DNA from: JBFWWW01 sp050245975
GTDB taxonomy: Bacteria; Pseudomonadota; Alphaproteobacteria; Rhizobiales; Hyphomicrobiaceae
DNA length: 10,910 bases
Reading direction: 5' to 3'
Assembly (NCBI GenBank): GCA_050245975.1
Contig: JBFWWW010000137.1
Span: 1 to 10,910, forward strand
A model generated the notes under the pieces. The model made no database searches. It was not told the DNA's origin and was given only the letters and a program-made list of their open reading frames with translations. A program made the position numbers and the translations under genes. Shown piece after piece: positions 1 to 6,612 of this stretch. Numbering within the stretch: the first letter of the stretch is position 1; the number at the start of each line of letters is the position of its first letter.

Positions 1-256
1 GCTGCTGGCACAGGACAGCCGCGTGACCGATTGCAACAGCGTCATCTTCGACGTGGCGCACAATTTTGCCGGCTGCATTCCCGGATGCCATGAGGTCCTG
101 CGCCGCCAGGGGATCATGCAGACCAATTTCTGTCTCGATCCCGGAGAAGTGTTGAGCCCCGGTCAGGCCGAGGAGATCGACCGACTCTATCGCAGCTATC
201 CGGATCTGACGGACGACGATTTCGTGCGCCGCAATCTCGAGCGGTGGCGCAGCTAG
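1..256 (+). CDS. Dihydrodipicolinate synthase/N-acetylneuraminate lyase family protein, C-terminal part (5' end outside window)
   Basis: The frame is open from the first bases of the window and ends at a TAG at 254-256, so only the last 84 or so residues are present. The visible tail contains VIFDVAHNFAGCIPGCHEVL, then LRRQGIMQ and LDPGEVLSPGQAEEIDRLY. From memory this resembles the C-terminus of alphaproteobacterial proteins annotated as dihydrodipicolinate synthase family, which are class I aldolase-type TIM barrels that form a Schiff base with a keto acid. The catalytic part lies upstream and cannot be checked. It is followed after 42 bases by a Gfo/Idh/MocA oxidoreductase on the same strand, which suggests one operon. 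An internal ATG at 23 opens the same frame but is not a likely start, since coding sequence continues upstream of it. The family call is reasonable; the substrate is unknown. Confidence 0.65.
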   Translation, partial: LLAQDSRVTDCNSVIFDVAHNFAGCIPGCHEVLRRQGIMQTNFCLDPGEVLSPGQAEEIDRLYRSYPDLTDDDFVRRNLERWRS

Positions 257-285
257 GCAGTGTGAAGCTCCCGGCGAGGGGCGGC

Positions 286-291
286 AGGAGG
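286..291 (+). promoter_or_regulatory. Ribosome binding site of the Gfo/Idh/MocA gene
   Basis: A perfect AGGAGG lies seven bases before the ATG at 299 and fixes that start. Confidence 0.8.
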
Positions 292-298
292 ACGCGAC

Positions 299-1450
299 AT
301 GGCAGTACGGCGGTTGGGGATCATCATGTACGGCGTGACCGGGCGCATGGGGATGAACCAGCATCTTATCCGCTCGATCGTCGCCATACGCGCGCAGGGC
401 GGCGTCCAGCTCGCCAACGGCGACCGCGTGATGCCCGATCCCATCCTCATCGGCCGCAATGCCGAAAAGATCGAGGCGCTGGCACGCAAGTATGGCGTCG
501 AACGCTGGTCGACCGATCTCGACAAGGCGCTTGATGACCCCAAGGACGAGGTCTTCTTCGACTCGGCGACGACGCAGATGCGTCCCACGCTGCTCGAAAA
601 GGCGATCAACAAGGGCAAGCATATCTATTGCGAGAAGCCCATCGCCACCGGCCTCGAAGAGGCGATGAAGGTGGTCAGGCTGGCGCAGCGGAAGGGCGTC
701 AAGAATGGCGTGGTACAGGACAAACTGTTCCTGCCGGGCCTGCTCAAGCTCAAGATGCTGCGCGAGTCCGGCTTCTTCGGCCGCATGCTCGCGGTGCGCG
801 GCGAGTTCGGCTACTGGGTGTTCGAGGGCGACTGGCAGCCGGCGCAGCGCCCGTCCTGGAACTATCGCCAGGAGGACGGCGGCGGCATCATCCTCGATAT
901 GATCTGCCACTGGCGCTACGTGCTCGACAACCTGTTCGGCGAGGTGCGGAGCGTCACCTGTCTGGGCGCAACGCACATTCCCGAGCGCTGGGACGAGAAC
1001 GGCAGGAAATACAAGGCGACCGCGGATGATGCCGCGTATGCCACGTTCCAGCTCGACGGCGGCGTGATCGCGCACATCAACTCGTCATGGTGCACGCGCG
1101 TCTATCGCGACGATCTCGTCACCTTCCAGGTGGACGGCACGCACGGCTCGGCGGTCGCGACCCTTACCGACTGTTTCATCCAGCCGCGTCAGGGCACGCC
1201 GCGCCCGGTATGGAACCCGGACGAGCGCCGCACCGAGGATTTCTTCGCCGATTGGCAGACCGTTCCGGACAACGCCACGGCCGACAACGGCTTCAAGACG
1301 CAGTGGGAGATGTTCATCCGCCATATCGCGGAGGATGCACCCTACAAGTACACGCTCATCGAAGGCGCCAAGGGCGTCCAGCTCGTCGAATGCGCCCTGA
1401 AGAGCTGGAAAGAACGCCGCTGGATCGATGTGCCGGCGCTCGAGATCTGA
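299..1450 (+). CDS. Gfo/Idh/MocA family NAD(P)-dependent oxidoreductase
   Basis: This 383-residue protein is a likely cytoplasmic sugar or polyol dehydrogenase. The N-terminal Rossmann segment has a glycine-rich loop at residues 12-18 (GVTGRMG), somewhat different from the usual GxGxxG. The family's EKP motif, whose lysine contacts cofactor and substrate, is at residues 112-114. The C-terminal substrate domain carries GGGIILDMICHW, giving Asp200 and His204 in the position of the family's usual D-x3-H catalytic pair. Length is normal for the family. The start is set by a perfect Shine-Dalgarno sequence. The gene lies between an aldolase-family gene and a DUF993 gene, the latter only 28 bases downstream, so the three very probably share a transcript. 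I infer that it oxidises a sugar-like substrate early in the pathway; the actual substrate cannot be read from the sequence. Confidence 0.85.
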   Translation: MAVRRLGIIMYGVTGRMGMNQHLIRSIVAIRAQGGVQLANGDRVMPDPILIGRNAEKIEALARKYGVERWSTDLDKALDDPKDEVFFDSATTQMRPTLLEKAINKGKHIYCEKPIATGLEEAMKVVRLAQRKGVKNGVVQDKLFLPGLLKLKMLRESGFFGRMLAVRGEFGYWVFEGDWQPAQRPSWNYRQEDGGGIILDMICHWRYVLDNLFGEVRSVTCLGATHIPERWDENGRKYKATADDAAYATFQLDGGVIAHINSSWCTRVYRDDLVTFQVDGTHGSAVATLTDCFIQPRQGTPRPVWNPDERRTEDFFADWQTVPDNATADNGFKTQWEMFIRHIAEDAPYKYTLIEGAKGVQLVECALKSWKERRWIDVPALEI

Positions 1451-1478
1451 ATTCGGATAGTCATCGCGGAGGCAAGCC

Positions 1479-2642
1479 ATGCCCCTTTCCATTATCCTGC
1501 CCGCCAAGGATGGGCGCCTCGCGCGCCATACGCTGAGCGCGCCGCGCACGTTCCCGAAGGCTCCGGGTGGGTTCAATCGCGTCGCCTATGCGGCCGCTCA
1601 CGTGGTCGTCGACCCGCTGGCCGACAACGATCCCTGGCTCGACTCCAAGGTCGACTGGGATACGACGCTCGCTTTCCGCCGCCACCTCTGGTCGCTGGGT
1701 CTCGGCGTCGCGGAAGCGATGGACACCGCACAGCGCGGCATGGGCCTCGACTGGCCGACAAGCCTCGAGCTGATCCGGCGCAGCGTCGCACTCGCCAAGT
1801 CCGAAGGCGGGCTGATCGCTTCCGGCGCCGGCACGGACCATATCGCCGCCTCGCCGTCGACGACGATCGACGACGTCATCCGCGCCTACGAGGAGCAGTG
1901 CGCCGCCGTCGAAGGCGCCGGCGGACGCATCATCCTGATGGCCTCGCGGGCGCTTTGCGCGGCGGCGAAGTCTCCCGACGACTACCGCAAGGTCTACGGC
2001 CGCATCCTGCGCCAGGTGAAGGAACCGGTCATCATCCACTGGCTCGGCGAGATGTTCGATCCGGCGCTCGATGGCTACTGGGGGTCCAAGGACCATTGGA
2101 AGTCGATGGACGTGTGCGTCGATGTCATCGCCGAGCATGCGGCCAAGGTCGACGGCGTGAAGATCTCGCTGCTCGACAAGGACAAGGAGATCGCCATGCG
2201 CCGCCGCCTGCCGGCGAGCGTGCGCATGTATACGGGCGACGACTTCAACTATGCGGAGCTGATCGCCGGCGACGACAAGGGCTATTCGCACGCCCTGCTG
2301 GGCATCTTCGATGCCATCGCGCCGGCCGCTGCGGGCGCGCTCGGGGCCCTGGCGCAGGGCGACACGGCGGCCTTCCACGACATCCTGGCGCCGACCGTGC
2401 CGCTGTCGCGCCACATCTTCAAAGCGCCCACGCGCTTCTACAAGACGGGCGTCGTGTTCATGGCCTACCTCAACGGCCTGCAGAACCATTTCCTGATGGT
2501 GGGCGGACAGCAGAGCACGCGCTCGATCCCGCACCTGGCCGAGCTCTTCCGCCTCGCCGATGCGGCTGGCCTGCTGCGCGATCCGGAGATGGCGGTCGCG
2601 CGCATGCGCAAGGTTCTCGACCTGGCCGGGGTGACCGACTGA
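1479..2642 (+). CDS. DUF993 family protein (dihydrodipicolinate synthase-like)
   Basis: The 387-residue product matches what I know of the DUF993 family, which is often labelled dihydrodipicolinate synthase family protein. Conserved-looking stretches include the segment around residues 233-240 (DKDKEIAM), followed by YTGDDFNYAELIAGDD, then APTVPLSRHIF, TRFYKTGVVFMAYLNG and MVGGQQSTRS. Lys228 in DGVKISLLD is in a setting like the Schiff-base lysine of class I aldolases; that role is inferred by analogy only. The start ATG has GGAGG at 1468-1472, six bases upstream. No signal peptide or membrane segment is seen, so it is probably cytoplasmic. The next gene begins two bases after its stop, which implies translational coupling. 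The family has no function I can name with confidence; a lyase or dehydratase step on a keto-sugar acid is a guess from fold and neighbours. Confidence 0.85.
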   Translation: MPLSIILPAKDGRLARHTLSAPRTFPKAPGGFNRVAYAAAHVVVDPLADNDPWLDSKVDWDTTLAFRRHLWSLGLGVAEAMDTAQRGMGLDWPTSLELIRRSVALAKSEGGLIASGAGTDHIAASPSTTIDDVIRAYEEQCAAVEGAGGRIILMASRALCAAAKSPDDYRKVYGRILRQVKEPVIIHWLGEMFDPALDGYWGSKDHWKSMDVCVDVIAEHAAKVDGVKISLLDKDKEIAMRRRLPASVRMYTGDDFNYAELIAGDDKGYSHALLGIFDAIAPAAAGALGALAQGDTAAFHDILAPTVPLSRHIFKAPTRFYKTGVVFMAYLNGLQNHFLMVGGQQSTRSIPHLAELFRLADAAGLLRDPEMAVARMRKVLDLAGVTD

Positions 2643-2644
2643 CC

Positions 2645-3484
2645 ATGCGCGACCTGAAGGCTCATCCCGAGCTATTGTCTCTCAACACGGCGACGGTGCG
2701 CGAGCGCTGGAACCTGCCGCAGATCATCGAGGGAGTGGCGCGCCGCGGCATTCGCGCCCTCTGCCCGTGGCGCGACCAGGTGGCGGCTTGCGGGCTGGAT
2801 ACGGCCGCTTCGCTCATCAAGGCCAACGGTCTGCGCGTCTCCGGCTACTGCCGCGGAGGCATGTTTCCGGCCGCCGATGCAGCCGGACGCGCCAGGGCCG
2901 CCGAGGACAACCGTCGCGCGGTGGACGAGGCGCTGGCGCTGGGGGCCGAATGTCTCGTCCTGGTGGTCGGCGGATTGCCGCCAGGGTCCAAGGACATCGC
3001 CGGCGCGCGCAACCAGGTCAAGGATGGCATCGCCGCCCTGCGGGACTACGCCCGTCCGCTGGGAATGCCGCTCGCCATCGAGCCGCTGCATCCGATGTAC
3101 GCGGCGGACCGTGCCTGCGTGAACACGCTCGGGCAGGCAAACGACCTGTGTGACGCGCTGGGCGAAGGTATAGGCGTCGCCATCGACGTCTATCACGTCT
3201 GGTGGGACCCCGATCTGGACCGCGAGATCGCACGCAGCGGCAGGCACGGGCGCATTCTGGGCTTCCACGTCTGCGACTGGCTGGTGCCGACGACGGACAT
3301 CCTGCTCGACCGCGGCATGATGGGGGACGGCATCATCGATATCCCGCGCATCCGCAGCGCCGTGGAGGCGGCAGGCTATTCCGGCACGGTCGAGGTGGAG
3401 ATCTTTTCCGCCAACAACTGGTGGAAGCGCGACCCTGACGAGGTGCTGGGCGTCATTCTCGATCGCTATGCAACCTGCTGCTGA
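2645..3484 (+). CDS. Sugar phosphate isomerase/epimerase family TIM-barrel protein
   Basis: The 279-residue product looks like the xylose-isomerase-like/AP-endonuclease-2 TIM-barrel superfamily. Candidate divalent-metal ligands fall in the expected order at the ends of strands: Glu146 (AIEPLHPMY), Asp181 (IDVYHVWWDP), His208 (GFHVCDW) and Glu252 (VEVEIFS). The frame is open further upstream inside the DUF993 gene, but the ATG at 2645, two bases after the DUF993 stop, gives a normal length and a normal N-terminus. It lacks a clear Shine-Dalgarno sequence, so translation probably depends on coupling to the preceding gene. It is the last gene of the operon in this window and its stop is three bases from that of pobA on the other strand. 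It probably isomerises, epimerises or cleaves a keto-sugar intermediate; the substrate is unknown. Confidence 0.8.
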   Translation: MRDLKAHPELLSLNTATVRERWNLPQIIEGVARRGIRALCPWRDQVAACGLDTAASLIKANGLRVSGYCRGGMFPAADAAGRARAAEDNRRAVDEALALGAECLVLVVGGLPPGSKDIAGARNQVKDGIAALRDYARPLGMPLAIEPLHPMYAADRACVNTLGQANDLCDALGEGIGVAIDVYHVWWDPDLDREIARSGRHGRILGFHVCDWLVPTTDILLDRGMMGDGIIDIPRIRSAVEAAGYSGTVEVEIFSANNWWKRDPDEVLGVILDRYATCC

Positions 3485-3487
3485 CGC

Positions 3488-4663
3488 TCAGTCGGGAAAC
3501 GGCAGCCCCGTGTAGTTCTCTGCCAGCGTCGTGCGCGCCGCTGTCGAGCCGGTAAGATAGGCGAGCTCCGCGATCTGGATGCGATGCCCGAACGGTCCGG
3601 TATCGGGAAAGCGGTGCAGGAGCGAGGTCATCCACCAGGAGAAGCGCTGCGCCTTCCAGACGCGGTCGAGGCAGTCGGCCGAGTAGCGTGCCAGCGGCTC
3701 GGCCCTGTTGTGCTTGTAGTGCGCGATCAGCGCGTGGGACAGATAGCGCACGTCGGCCGCTGCGAGGTTCAGGCCCTTGGCGCCCGTCGGCGGGACGATA
3801 TGGGCGGCGTCGCCGGCGAGATAGAGCCGCCCGTACTGCATCGGCTCGCACACGAACGACCGCAGCGGTGCGATGCTTTTCTCGATCGACGGTCCGGTTT
3901 CCAGCGCCGCGGCGACATCGGGTCCCATGCGCAGCTTGAACGTGTCCCAGAAGCGATCGTCGGACCACTGGTTCACGCTGTCGTCGGCTGCGCACTGCAC
4001 GTAGTAGCGGCTCAGCGTGTGCGAGCGCATGGTGGCGAGCGCAAACCCGGTCTCGTGGTTGGCGTAGATCAGCTCTTCGGACACGGGCCGCGTCCGGCTC
4101 AGAATGCCGAGCCAGCCGAAAGGATAGATGCGCTCGTAGGTGGTTTGCAGCTGCTCCGGGATGGCGTGGCGCGAGATGCCATGGGAGCCGTCGCAGCCGG
4201 CGATAAAATCGCATGTGATCCGATGGGTCTGCCCGTCCTTGCGGTAGGAGACGGCCGGGGTGGGACCGTCCACATCGTGCAGAGCAACATCCTCGGCCTC
4301 GAAGACGATCGTCCCGCCTTCCGCAAGGCGTGCATTGATAAGGTCCTTGGTGACCTCCGTCTGGCCGTAGACGAGCATCGACTTGCCTGCGAGGCCCTTG
4401 AGATCGATGCGGTGGCGTTTGCCGGAGAAGGCGAGGTTGACGCCGTCGTGGACCAGTCCCTCCCGGTGCATGCGCGCTCCGACACCTGCGGCGTCGAGCA
4501 GCTCCACCGTGCCCTGCTCCAGCAGGCCGGCCCGGATGCGGCTTTCCACGTGCGCGCGTGAGCGATGCTCGAGGATGACGGACTCGATTCCGGCCCGATG
4601 CAACAGCTGCGACAGGATCAGGCCGGCTGGACCGGAGCCTATGATGGCGACCTGCGTGCGCAT
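3488..4663 (-). CDS. pobA: 4-hydroxybenzoate 3-monooxygenase (p-hydroxybenzoate hydroxylase)
   Basis: PobA is an FAD-dependent aromatic hydroxylase that converts 4-hydroxybenzoate to protocatechuate using NAD(P)H and O2, feeding the beta-ketoadipate pathway. The 391-residue protein has the FAD-binding GSGPAG at residues 9-14, the DG motif (GCDGSHGISR, 156-165) and the GD motif (AGDAAHIVPPTGAKGLNL, 283-300). Compared with my recollection of the Pseudomonas fluorescens enzyme, numbering here is one lower past about residue 92. Active-site positions are kept: Tyr200 (Y201), Arg213 (R214), Arg219 (R220), Tyr221 (Y222), Pro292 (P293) and Tyr384 (Y385). Ser212 appears as Thr211. The helix governing nicotinamide-cofactor choice (residues 33-40) also differs from Pseudomonas. 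It is transcribed divergently from an AraC-family gene, the usual pobR-pobA arrangement, so induction by 4-hydroxybenzoate is expected. Confidence 0.95.
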   Translation of the reverse strand: MRTQVAIIGSGPAGLILSQLLHRAGIESVILEHRSRAHVESRIRAGLLEQGTVELLDAAGVGARMHREGLVHDGVNLAFSGKRHRIDLKGLAGKSMLVYGQTEVTKDLINARLAEGGTIVFEAEDVALHDVDGPTPAVSYRKDGQTHRITCDFIAGCDGSHGISRHAIPEQLQTTYERIYPFGWLGILSRTRPVSEELIYANHETGFALATMRSHTLSRYYVQCAADDSVNQWSDDRFWDTFKLRMGPDVAAALETGPSIEKSIAPLRSFVCEPMQYGRLYLAGDAAHIVPPTGAKGLNLAAADVRYLSHALIAHYKHNRAEPLARYSADCLDRVWKAQRFSWWMTSLLHRFPDTGPFGHRIQIAELAYLTGSTAARTTLAENYTGLPFPD

Positions 4664-4693
4664 GTGATCGTCGTTCCGGGTTGCTTCGCGACG

Positions 4694-4721
4694 ATTTTAG
4701 GCCGAGCCATGAATTTTGAAA
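4694..4721 (-). promoter_or_regulatory. Candidate sigma-70-type promoter of pobA
   Basis: On the minus strand, TTTCAA (complement of 4716-4721) is followed after 16 bases by TAAAAT (complement of 4694-4699), which matches the -10 consensus at five of six bases. This would start transcription about 23 bases before the pobA ATG. The 115-base pobA-pobR interval also holds a TTCGAA palindrome at 4750-4755 nearer pobR. The PobR binding site cannot be identified by eye. This is a hand match to consensus only. Confidence 0.35.
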
Positions 4722-4778
4722 TGGAGGGATCGCGCGGCGGCTTGTACGTTTCGAACATTTACGGGCGAGAGGTCCGCG

Positions 4779-5642
4779 ATGCTCAGCGTTCCCAGCTACA
4801 TGCTCTATGGCGAGAGCGGGCGGTCCGCCTTTCCCGGCGTGCTGCATTGCGAATCGATCCCGGCCCGCAGCCGGCTGCACAACTGGCGCATCGGGCCGCA
4901 CCGCCATCATGGGTTGTGGCAGTTTCTCTGGATCGGCTCTGGCGGCGGCGAGGCTCGGTTCGACAACGGGAGCCGCGAGCTGCAAGCCGGCGCCGCGATC
5001 GTCGTTCCGCCGCTGGCCGTGCACGGGTTCAATTTTCATCCCGGCACCGAAGGCTTCGTGGTGACGGTGCCGCAGGCAACATTCAAGCCGGTCGCGGGTA
5101 CGGGTGCGATTCTTGGCGCGGCCGCCTGCCCTTTCGTGGTTGCGGGCAACGAGCAGGTTGCGAGCGCGATGCGGGCGATAGCCGGGGAATATGCCGCTCC
5201 CTGCCTCGGCCACGAGAGCATGCTGACGGCGCTCGTCACGCTCCTTGCCGTTTGGTTTGCGCGCGCATCAAATCCGGCCGACCCGTCTGCGCAGAACGGC
5301 GAGGCGCGAAAGCTGGTCCTGTTCAGGCGGTTCCAGGCCATTCTGGAGGAACGGTATTCGGACCATCTGCCGTTGGGTCACTACGCTCGTGAGCTGAGCG
5401 TCACACCGGCACACCTGAGCCGGATCTGTCGGGAACTCGCCGGGCGGTCGGCGCAGGCTTTGCTGCATGAGCGCCTGCTTCTCGAGGCCAAGCGGCTTCT
5501 GGCGTTTACGGCGCTGCCCGTGCAGGCCATCGCCACCGATCTCGGTTTTGCAGACGCAGCCTATTTCACCCGCTTCTTCTCCGAGCGGGTGGGTCGTTCA
5601 CCCGGCGCATTCCGTCGCGGCACAGCGACCCGGACCGACTGA
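4779..5642 (+). CDS. pobR: AraC-family transcriptional regulator, probable activator of pobA
   Basis: The 287-residue product has an N-terminal cupin-like sensing domain (for example IGPHRHHGLWQFLWIGSG, then the segment around AAIVVPPLAVHGFNF) and a C-terminal AraC/XylS DNA-binding domain with two helix-turn-helix motifs: the first around ELSVTPAHLSRICREL and the second around AIATDLGFADAAYFTRFF, followed by GRSPGAFRR. It is divergent from pobA across 115 bases, the standard layout for AraC-type PobR, which activates pobA in response to 4-hydroxybenzoate. I chose the ATG at 4779 because GAGAGG at 4767-4772 sits six bases upstream; the frame is open back to a TTG at 4716 but that has no good ribosome site and adds an atypical N-terminus. 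The assignment as PobR rests on neighbourhood as well as family. Confidence 0.85.
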   Translation: MLSVPSYMLYGESGRSAFPGVLHCESIPARSRLHNWRIGPHRHHGLWQFLWIGSGGGEARFDNGSRELQAGAAIVVPPLAVHGFNFHPGTEGFVVTVPQATFKPVAGTGAILGAAACPFVVAGNEQVASAMRAIAGEYAAPCLGHESMLTALVTLLAVWFARASNPADPSAQNGEARKLVLFRRFQAILEERYSDHLPLGHYARELSVTPAHLSRICRELAGRSAQALLHERLLLEAKRLLAFTALPVQAIATDLGFADAAYFTRFFSERVGRSPGAFRRGTATRTD

Positions 5643-5645
5643 GGG

Positions 5646-6014
5646 TCACGCCCGGCTGGTTTCACTCAGGATCGCGACAAGGAAGGTGAGAAGCCGCTCG
5701 GGCGCCACGGGCTTTTCGAGCGTTGGCACGGGGCGCGCGCTGCGGCGCGACGTTTCCTGCGGATGGCCGGTCTGGAACAGGTAGGGAATCCCGCGCTGGT
5801 CGAGCCGGTCGGCGACCTCGAACGATGTCCTGCTGCCGAGCCAGACGTCGAGCACGGCCGCATCCAAGGCTTCCGAGGCGGCAAGTTTCAGGGCCTGATC
5901 GACGGTGTGTGCCGGCCCTACAGCGGTTCCACCGGCCCGCTCGATGGTGTCCACCAGGTCCAGAGACAGGATCGGGTCGTCCTCGACCACCAGGATATTC
6001 TTCGCGTTCAGCAC
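5646..6014 (-). CDS. Single-domain response regulator (stand-alone receiver domain)
   Basis: This 122-residue protein is a receiver domain with no output domain. It has the acidic pocket Glu11-Asp12-Asp13, the phosphoacceptor Asp56 (AAVLDVWLG), Thr82 (LFQTGH) and the conserved Lys101-Pro102 (LEKPV), so it should be phosphorylatable. Without an output domain it probably acts by protein contact or as a phosphate sink in a phosphorelay. The PYLFQTGH stretch is reminiscent of the FAT GUY group of alphaproteobacterial receivers, some of which act in the general stress response. I chose the GTG at 6014 because AGGGGGG (complement of 6022-6028) is seven bases upstream; a TTG at 6032 would lie ahead of that ribosome site and almost on the expected transcription start. 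A perfect EcfG-type promoter precedes the gene. Its partner kinase is not in the window. Confidence 0.85.
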   Translation of the reverse strand: MLNAKNILVVEDDPILSLDLVDTIERAGGTAVGPAHTVDQALKLAASEALDAAVLDVWLGSRTSFEVADRLDQRGIPYLFQTGHPQETSRRSARPVPTLEKPVAPERLLTFLVAILSETSRA

Positions 6015-6021
6015 GGACGTG

Positions 6022-6028
6022 CCCCCCT
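6022..6028 (-). promoter_or_regulatory. Ribosome binding site fixing the GTG start of the response regulator
   Basis: The minus strand reads AGGGGGG here, seven bases before the GTG at 6014. It favours that start over the TTG at 6032, which would place this site inside the coding region. Confidence 0.6.
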
Positions 6029-6041
6029 GCAAGAAAGCTGT

Positions 6042-6067
6042 AACGAGGGTATGGCGCGAGCGGTTCC
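6042..6067 (-). promoter_or_regulatory. EcfG-type (general stress response) promoter of the response regulator
   Basis: The minus strand reads GGAACC (complement of 6062-6067), a 16-base spacer, then CGTT (complement of 6042-6045). This is an exact match to the alphaproteobacterial EcfG/SigT/RpoE2 consensus GGAACC-N16-17-CGTT. A transcription start about seven bases past the -10 would leave an untranslated leader of some 22 bases before the GTG at 6014, with the ribosome site inside it. The exact match and the fitting distance make a chance occurrence unlikely. I infer control by the PhyR-NepR-EcfG stress pathway. Confidence 0.75.
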
Positions 6068-6147
6068 CCAGGCGACCACCCGATTTTGCTGCAAGCGCTT
6101 CCTATATCTTCGTGCTCACCGCATGGCGCGGTAGACCTGTTGCAAGC

Positions 6148-6157
6148 CTTGTACAAG
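6148..6157. repeat. 10-base perfect palindrome CTTGTACAAG
   Basis: A perfect dyad lies in the divergent interval between the response regulator and the DUF2277 gene, just after TTGCAA (also self-complementary) at 6140-6145. It could be a dimeric repressor site, but nothing else identifies a binding protein. Confidence 0.35.
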
Positions 6158-6166
6158 TCTCGGGGC

Positions 6167-6188
6167 GAAATCGGCAGTGGAAATCGGC
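6167..6188. repeat. Short tandem direct repeat, 9-base unit GAAATCGGC with 13-base period
   Basis: GAAATCGGC occurs at 6167-6175 and again at 6180-6188, separated by four bases. It lies in the non-coding interval 6015-6334, which apart from the EcfG promoter, this repeat, the palindrome and the AAAG repeat below shows no gene or RNA that I recognise. Confidence 0.45.
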
Positions 6189-6252
6189 CATCGCGGTTGA
6201 ACGTGGCCCGGTGGGTCTCGTACGCCACATGGTTGCCAAGCGCGGCCTCCAA

Positions 6253-6283
6253 ACCTTTAAAGCCGGCAGACCTTTAAAGCCGG
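6253..6283. repeat. 14-base direct repeat, two copies with 17-base period
   Basis: ACCTTTAAAGCCGG occurs at 6253-6266 and 6270-6283, separated by three bases. Each copy contains the palindrome TTTAAA. The pair ends about 50 bases before the DUF2277 start codon, where promoter or operator elements would be expected. The AT-rich core stands out from the GC-rich surroundings. Function unknown. Confidence 0.6.
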
Positions 6284-6334
6284 TTGGGCGGCGGGTTTCG
6301 GGTTCCCTGGAAGAGACAGGAGCGGAGTTCAACG

Positions 6335-6610
6335 ATGTGCCGCAATATTCGTACCTTGTTTAATTTCGATCCGCCGGCGACGCCCGACGAAATCCGGGCG
6401 GCTTCGCTGCAGTTCGTGCGCAAGCTGTCAGGCTACAACGCGCCGTCCATAACCAATGCCGTCGCCTTCACGCGCGCTGTCGACGAGGTGACGGCAGCGG
6501 CCAACCGGCTCCTGGCCTCGCTGGAGACATCGAGCCCGCCTCGGAACCGCGAGGTCGAGGCCGAGAAGGCACGCGCGCGCAACCGCGCCCGCTTCGGGGC
6601 ACGGCCTTAG
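6335..6610 (+). CDS. DUF2277 family small protein
   Basis: The 91-residue product begins MCRNIRTLFNFDPPATPDEI and continues RAASLQFVRKLSGYN, which I recognise as the DUF2277 family, widespread in soil bacteria and without a known role. The N-terminal Cys2 and the compact helical core are family features; the C-terminal tail after about residue 65 is rich in Arg, Glu and Ala and looks disordered. No signal peptide or membrane segment is seen. The ATG at 6335 has GGAG at 6324-6327, seven bases upstream; the frame is open further upstream to 6284 but the family N-terminus fits the ATG at 6335. The gene is divergent from the stress-promoted response regulator and converges on the dehydratase gene with two bases between the stops. 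Confidence 0.85.
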   Translation: MCRNIRTLFNFDPPATPDEIRAASLQFVRKLSGYNAPSITNAVAFTRAVDEVTAAANRLLASLETSSPPRNREVEAEKARARNRARFGARP

Positions 6611-6612
6611 CC

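Noticed and set aside
4716..4778. Upstream TTG start for pobR
   Set aside because: No good ribosome site, whereas the ATG at 4779 has GAGAGG at a proper distance; the extra residues look unlike the family N-terminus.
3453..5213. 586-residue minus-strand frame overlapping pobA and pobR
   Set aside because: Out of frame with pobA and covers both real genes; arginine-rich shadow.
6197..6226. Sigma-70 promoter for DUF2277 from TTGAAC at 6197
   Set aside because: The matching -10 region (TACGCC at 18-base spacing) agrees with consensus at only two positions.
6290..6310. Second GGAACC (minus strand) as another EcfG promoter
   Set aside because: No CGTT at 16-17 bases downstream, and it points away from any nearby start codon.
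6102..6332. 76-residue minus-strand frame in the interval before DUF2277
   Set aside because: No ribosome site, no recognisable features, and it spans the direct repeats; more likely non-coding.
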